Part shown: piece after piece, positions 16,340 through 19,892 of the stretch
Position numbering within the stretch: the first letter of the stretch is position 1
Layout of the letters: every line of letters begins with the position of its first letter
Source: Crocinitomicaceae bacterium
GTDB lineage: Bacteria; Bacteroidota; Bacteroidia; Flavobacteriales_D; Crocinitomicaceae
Length of the DNA: 19,892 bases
Direction of reading: 5' to 3'
NCBI GenBank assembly: GCA_023264075.1
Contig: JALQTG010000270.1
Location: forward strand, 1 to 19,892
Program-made: the position numbers and the translations under genes
Notes under the pieces: generated by a model
What the model saw: only the letters and a program-made list of their open reading frames with translations
Told to the model about the DNA's origin: nothing
Database searches by the model: none

Positions 16340-17188
16340 TTAACCGTAAGGTGTCAGCTCTAAATTGTCTATCAAGCGAATGTTTCCGCAGTGCGCAACG
16401 ATGCATGCTGTTGCGCCTTCTACCCATTCAGTTGTAAGTTCCTCAAGAGAAATTGGATCAACAATTTCGATGTACTCAAGTTCCATTTTTGACCCCATAA
16501 AATAGTTAGTCATTAATGACTTAACTTCAGATGGGGTGTGCAGCGCGACAATTTTTTTACCATACTCAAGTGTTTCATAGATATGATATGCTGTTTGGAT
16601 ATCTTCTTTCGTCAGTAACAAGTTTCTACTGCTTAATGCAAGGCCACGTTCATCTCGAAGTGTAGGACATTCAATGATATTCACCGGTATGGAGAGTGCT
16701 TTTGTCATTGCTTTAATGACAGCCACTTGCTGAAAATCCTTTCGGCCAAAATAAGCATTGGTAGGTTGAACAATTTCAAATAAGCGCGAAACAACCGTAA
16801 CGACTCCTTGGAAATGTCCAGGGCGATATTTTCCTTCCATTACTTTGTCGAGCAGACCTAAGTCTACTGAAGGTGCACGAAAATCTGCTGGATAAATGGT
16901 ATCCACTTCAGGTAGGAATACGATTGAACAAGCACTTTCTTTTAAACGATCAATATCTTGTTCTGGCGTCCTTGGATATCTATCCAAGTCCTCAGGGTTG
17001 TTAAACTGCGTTGGATTCACAAATATGCTCGCAACAACAATGTCATTTTCAGTTCCTGCTTTTTGAATTAAACTTAAGTGACCTTCATGCAATGCTCCCA
17101 TAGTTGGAACAAATCCTATTTTTTTGGAGGCGTAGCGATATTCTTGAAGGATTTGTTGAATTGCTTCAACTGTCTTGATAACCTGCAC
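16340..17188 (-). CDS. panC: Pantothenate synthetase (pantoate--beta-alanine ligase)
   Basis: Joins pantoate and beta-alanine with ATP to give pantothenate, the precursor of coenzyme A, in the cytoplasm. The 282-residue protein has the full set of family motifs: PTMGALHEGH (28-37, the HIGH-type ATP site with H34 and H37), FVNPTQF (56-62), YRPGHFQGVVTVV (121-133), FGRKDFQQ (147-154) and LALSSRN (183-189). No key residue is missing. The start is GTG at 17188, directly before the conserved QVIKTVEAI segment. The nearest upstream ATG (17209) is out of frame and stops after two codons. A -7 box at 17227-17220 suggests transcription starts near 17213. It is first in a probable operon with the glycosyltransferase and perhaps the channel. 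It is divergent from the GT5-like gene, a neighbourhood I recall from other Bacteroidota. Confidence 0.96.
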   Translation of the reverse strand: MQVIKTVEAIQQILQEYRYASKKIGFVPTMGALHEGHLSLIQKAGTENDIVVASIFVNPTQFNNPEDLDRYPRTPEQDIDRLKESACSIVFLPEVDTIYPADFRAPSVDLGLLDKVMEGKYRPGHFQGVVTVVSRLFEIVQPTNAYFGRKDFQQVAVIKAMTKALSIPVNIIECPTLRDERGLALSSRNLLLTKEDIQTAYHIYETLEYGKKIVALHTPSEVKSLMTNYFMGSKMELEYIEIVDPISLEELTTEWVEGATACIVAHCGNIRLIDNLELTPYG

Positions 17189-17219
17189 GATGGTCGGAGT
17201 TTAAAACATGAAAAGGAAA

Positions 17220-17227
17220 CAAATCTA
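17220..17227 (-). promoter_or_regulatory. -7 box of panC
   Basis: TAGATTTG on the minus strand fits TAnnTTTG and lies 31 bases before the GTG start. The matching -33 region falls in 17247-17251, where no good TTTG is seen. The promoter is back to back with that of the GT5-like gene. Confidence 0.4.
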
Positions 17228-17260
17228 TCTTTTTATGGTGAATTAACGGATTTTTTTCTA

Positions 17261-17268
17261 TATTTTTG
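17261..17268 (+). promoter_or_regulatory. -7 box of the GT5-like gene
   Basis: TATTTTTG fits TAnnTTTG and ends 26 bases before ATG 17295, a normal spacing for a short leader. The -33 element is not clear. This promoter would drive the GT5-like / DUF4270 / possibly glmS transcript. Confidence 0.4.
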
Positions 17269-17294
17269 TAATTCAATTTAGCAAAACAACTTTC

Positions 17295-18116
17295 ATGGAG
17301 AAAAAGAGAATTCTTTTCGTGTCGCAGGAGATTACCCCGTTTTTACCAAAATCTGATTTATCCAATATCGCAAGAAAATTACCCCAAGGAGTTCAAGAGA
17401 ACGGGAAAGAAATTCGTGTGTTTATGCCAAGGTTTGGAGTGATTAATGAAAGAAGACACCAATTGCATGAAGTAATTCGTTTGTCGGGTATGAATTTAAT
17501 CATTGACGATACAGATCACCCGTTGATTATTAAAGTTGCTTCCATTCCTACTGCGCGTATGCAAGTTTACTTTATTGATAATGAGGAATACTTCAAGCGT
17601 AAATCCGTTTTTACGGATGATTCAGGAACAGAGCATAATGATAACGACGAGCGCGCTATGTTTTTTAGCAGAGGTGTACTTGAAACGGTAAAGAAGTTAG
17701 GCTGGAAGCCAGATGTGATTCATTGCCATGGTTGGATGACTTCGTTTATGCCCATGTATATCAAAGATATTTACAATAACGACCCTCATTTTAGTGATAC
17801 GAAGGTAGTTTATTCTGTGTATGACAATCATTTTAACGAAAATTGGGATGCCCGTTTCGAAGAAAAATTGAAATTTGAAGGCTTTAACGACGAAATCGTA
17901 CAAGGAATTAAGGATGGTAATTGCTGCAATTTGCATAAAATGGCAATAAAATATTCTGATGGCGTTATTAAAGGGAATGAAGAATTGAACGATGAGCTCA
18001 ACGCAGCTTTTGATGATTTCAACGGACATAAACTGGATTTCCATCCAGAGGAGTCCCTAGCGAAAGTATGTAGCGAGTTTTTTGATAAAGTAATAGAAGA
18101 AGAAGTACTTATTTAA
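17295..18116 (+). CDS. GT5-like protein, N-terminal domain only (annotated in relatives as glycogen/starch synthase)
   Basis: A 273-residue protein matching only the N-terminal Rossmann domain of glycogen/starch synthase. It shows the first strand RILFVSQEITPF (5-16), then IRVFMPRFGVINERRHQLHEVIRLSG, and DVIHCHGWMTSFMP (140-153), which corresponds to the HxHDWH segment of real synthases but with the aspartate and last histidine replaced. The ADP-glucose motif KxGGL is replaced by KSDLS (19-23), and the C-terminal domain that completes a GT-B active site is absent. The protein ends naturally at its stop, which overlaps the DUF4270 start by one base, so it is not a frameshift remnant. Similar short proteins next to panC occur in other Bacteroidota as I recall. 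I infer a repurposed, probably non-synthase role, perhaps sugar-nucleotide sensing or a partner subunit; the true function is unknown. Confidence 0.85.
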   Translation: MEKKRILFVSQEITPFLPKSDLSNIARKLPQGVQENGKEIRVFMPRFGVINERRHQLHEVIRLSGMNLIIDDTDHPLIIKVASIPTARMQVYFIDNEEYFKRKSVFTDDSGTEHNDNDERAMFFSRGVLETVKKLGWKPDVIHCHGWMTSFMPMYIKDIYNNDPHFSDTKVVYSVYDNHFNENWDARFEEKLKFEGFNDEIVQGIKDGNCCNLHKMAIKYSDGVIKGNEELNDELNAAFDDFNGHKLDFHPEESLAKVCSEFFDKVIEEEVLI

Positions 18117-19438
18117 TGAACATATTAGCATCAAACTCAAATTTGTGGCGGAAAGGAATTATTCTTTCCGCTACTTTTTTATTCCTTCTTTTGACAGTGG
18201 GAACGACTGTATCCTGCAACAAAAAACAGAAACCAATAGGCGAGTCTGCTTTGTCGGACGATGACATACTGAACTCTGCACGGATAGATACTTTCGCTTT
18301 GAAAACGTTTTCCATTGTTGAAGATTCTATTTCTTCCAAAAATCCCAGATTCAATATGATTGGGGCGCTTAATGATCCAGTTTTCGGCACTACCGACGCT
18401 AGCTTCTACACCCAAATATCACTCTCTGGATTTTCTCCTGATTTTGGGGTGCTTGCCGATGTCATCATTGATTCATTTGTTGTTTCATTTCGTTATGGCG
18501 GTTATTACGGTGATATCAGCGAACACTTATTCGAAGTATACGAGGTGGATGAAGACATGAACGCAGATTCTTCTTATTACGAGTTTTCCACCCTCTTGAC
18601 GAAGCCTGGGAATTTGGTGCCAACGGCAAATAATGAAGGTTTTATACTCCCTCAGCCACTTGTTCCTGCAGTAGTTGGACAGGATACCGTGTCCCCTCAA
18701 TTAAGGATTCCTTTAGATACAGTATTCGCACGAAACTTGATGCAATTGGCAGAAACAGTTGCCGACAACGAAGAGTTTATTGAAAGTTTTAAAGGATTGT
18801 TTTTCACTGTGAATAATGGCGCTGTACCCCTTGGAGAAGGAAATATTCTTTACTTGGAAAGCACAAATCCAGCATCTAAGCTTACAGTGTATTACCGCCA
18901 GGACAATGAACCGAAAGAGTTTGATTTTCTTATCAGTTCAACACTGGTTGATTTTAATCATATGACCATTGATAACGGCGGGACGAACGTAGAATATGTC
19001 ATTAATGACACGTTAGCTGGACAAAGTGAATATTATGCCCAAGCGTTTAAAACTCGGGCAAAAATACAATTTCCAAGTTTTGATGATTTGCCAAAGGATA
19101 TTGTTATTCATGAAGCTACTTTAGAACTACCAATTAGTTATTTTTTAGGTGATGGATTATATCCAAGTACCATAGTTTCAGCCGCAGCTCGCTTTGAAGC
19201 GGATAATGATCAATATTTTTTATTGGATAATAATGTGCAGTATAATCAGCAATCCCGTTCCTATATTATAAATATGCGACCGTATTTACAATCGGTGATA
19301 AACGGTCAAGCTGTGAACGACGGTATCATTGTTTCTCCGTTATTTTTCAATACCTCTGCTGAACGAATGATCTTTAACGGACCAAACTCACTCAACAAAT
19401 TAAAACCTAAACTGTCAGTAGTTTATACTGAATTTTAG
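18116..19438 (+). CDS. DUF4270 lipoprotein
   Basis: A 440-residue envelope protein of the DUF4270 family. A long hydrophobic signal (about 14-33) ends in TVSC with the lipidated cysteine at residue 34, followed by NKKQKP. The segment MIGALNDPVFGTTDASFYTQISL (about 81-103) is the typical family signature near the N-terminus. The rest is beta-rich with repeated strand pairs and no catalytic motif. The family function is unknown; it is a common lipoprotein in Bacteroidota. Its ATG overlaps the stop of the GT5-like gene by one base (TAATG), which suggests translational coupling, and glmS follows after 29 bases. The operon may link envelope building (glmS) with this surface or periplasmic protein, but that is inference. 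Confidence 0.88.
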   Translation: MNILASNSNLWRKGIILSATFLFLLLTVGTTVSCNKKQKPIGESALSDDDILNSARIDTFALKTFSIVEDSISSKNPRFNMIGALNDPVFGTTDASFYTQISLSGFSPDFGVLADVIIDSFVVSFRYGGYYGDISEHLFEVYEVDEDMNADSSYYEFSTLLTKPGNLVPTANNEGFILPQPLVPAVVGQDTVSPQLRIPLDTVFARNLMQLAETVADNEEFIESFKGLFFTVNNGAVPLGEGNILYLESTNPASKLTVYYRQDNEPKEFDFLISSTLVDFNHMTIDNGGTNVEYVINDTLAGQSEYYAQAFKTRAKIQFPSFDDLPKDIVIHEATLELPISYFLGDGLYPSTIVSAAARFEADNDQYFLLDNNVQYNQQSRSYIINMRPYLQSVINGQAVNDGIIVSPLFFNTSAERMIFNGPNSLNKLKPKLSVVYTEF

Positions 19439-19467
19439 TATTTTTCGACAACTTAATCTAGAATCAA

Positions 19468-19892
19468 ATGTGTGGAATTGTAGCATATATCGGAGACAAA
19501 GAAGCGTTTCCAATTGTATTAAAGGGGCTCAAACGCCTAGAATATAGAGGGTATGATAGCGCAGGAATTGCATTGATCAATAATGATGGCATCGCTAACT
19601 TTAAGCAAAAAGGGAAAGTATCCTTTTTAGAAGAGTATGCGGAAGATAAAGATTCTTCTGGTACAATCGGAATTGGTCATACGCGTTGGGCAACGCACGG
19701 TTTGCCGAATGATGTAAATGCACACCCACACCTTTCAGGCGACGGTAAAATAGCGTTGATACATAATGGGATTATTGAGAATTATGACACCCTGCGTGAA
19801 GGGCTGAAAGCACGTGGACATGTTTTTCACAGTGAAACAGATACTGAAGTGCTCGTGCATCTTATCGAGGACATGAAGAATAACGAGAAGGT
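19468..19892 (+). CDS. glmS: Glutamine--fructose-6-phosphate aminotransferase (5' part)
   Basis: The first step of UDP-GlcNAc synthesis: it transfers the amide nitrogen of glutamine to fructose-6-phosphate, giving glucosamine-6-phosphate for peptidoglycan and lipid A. The visible 141 codons are the class II glutamine amidotransferase domain. The nucleophile is Cys2 in MCGIVAYIG, with RLEYRGYDSAGIA (about 26-38), HTRWATHG (about 71-78), HNGIIENY (about 98-105) and SETDTEVL. The two isomerase (SIS) domains lie beyond the right edge; the full protein is normally about 610 residues. ATG 19468 is fixed by the need for cysteine at position 2. No glmS ribozyme or other leader structure is visible in the 29-base gap upstream. 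Confidence 0.96.
   Translation, partial: MCGIVAYIGDKEAFPIVLKGLKRLEYRGYDSAGIALINNDGIANFKQKGKVSFLEEYAEDKDSSGTIGIGHTRWATHGLPNDVNAHPHLSGDGKIALIHNGIIENYDTLREGLKARGHVFHSETDTEVLVHLIEDMKNNEK

Noticed and set aside
17295..18116. Functional glycogen synthase (glgA)
   Set aside because: Half the length of the enzyme, no KxGGL motif, altered HxHDWH segment and no C-terminal domain.

Overview
The window looks like chromosomal DNA of a Bacteroidota bacterium, most likely order Flavobacteriales. The grounds are: a type IX secretion (gliding-type) C-terminal sorting domain on a 1297-residue secreted protein; the lineage families DUF2141 and DUF4270; a fused alpha/beta 2-oxo acid dehydrogenase E1; the short 'glycogen/starch synthase' next to panC that is typical of the phylum; and several TAnnTTTG boxes, the Bacteroidota -7 promoter element, in front of genes. 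Base composition is AT-rich and fairly even. A family-level placement such as Crocinitomicaceae would be a guess.

Layout. 1-1452 (minus): most of a fused E1 dehydrogenase gene, running off the left edge. 1703-5596 (plus): a large secreted repeat protein. It ends with no gap against a minus-strand pair, DUF2141 (5597-6016) and a 562-residue protein with a nucleoside-phosphorylase-like C-terminal half (6073-7761). 7898-8152 (plus): a DUF2164 protein. 8227-8740: a compact locus with an intact initiator tRNA-Met gene, a GIY-YIG nuclease gene, and a decayed copy of the tRNA 3' half. About 90 bp, including a terminator hairpin, is duplicated on either side of the nuclease gene. 8846-13479 (minus): an ABC-F ATPase downstream of a lipoprotein M1 aminopeptidase. 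13742-14203 (plus): a biotin carboxyl carrier protein. 14206-17188 (minus): panC, a GT4-type glycosyltransferase and a voltage-gated potassium channel in a probable operon. 17295-19892 (plus): a GT5-like half-enzyme, a DUF4270 lipoprotein and the start of glmS.

Most genes are housekeeping or conserved lineage genes: central metabolism, coenzyme A synthesis, amino-sugar synthesis for the envelope, translation and surface proteins. The panC / GT5-like / DUF4270 / glmS neighbourhood resembles one I recall from other Bacteroidota. I see no prophage, CRISPR array, IS element or defence island.

The points most worth a second look are: (1) the GIY-YIG cassette bounded by tRNA-fMet and its degenerate 3' duplicate; (2) the 562-residue two-part protein; (3) the GT5-like protein, which has lost the KxGGL donor motif and the whole C-terminal Rossmann domain; and (4) two genes whose -7 boxes sit so close to the ATG that their mRNAs may be leaderless.
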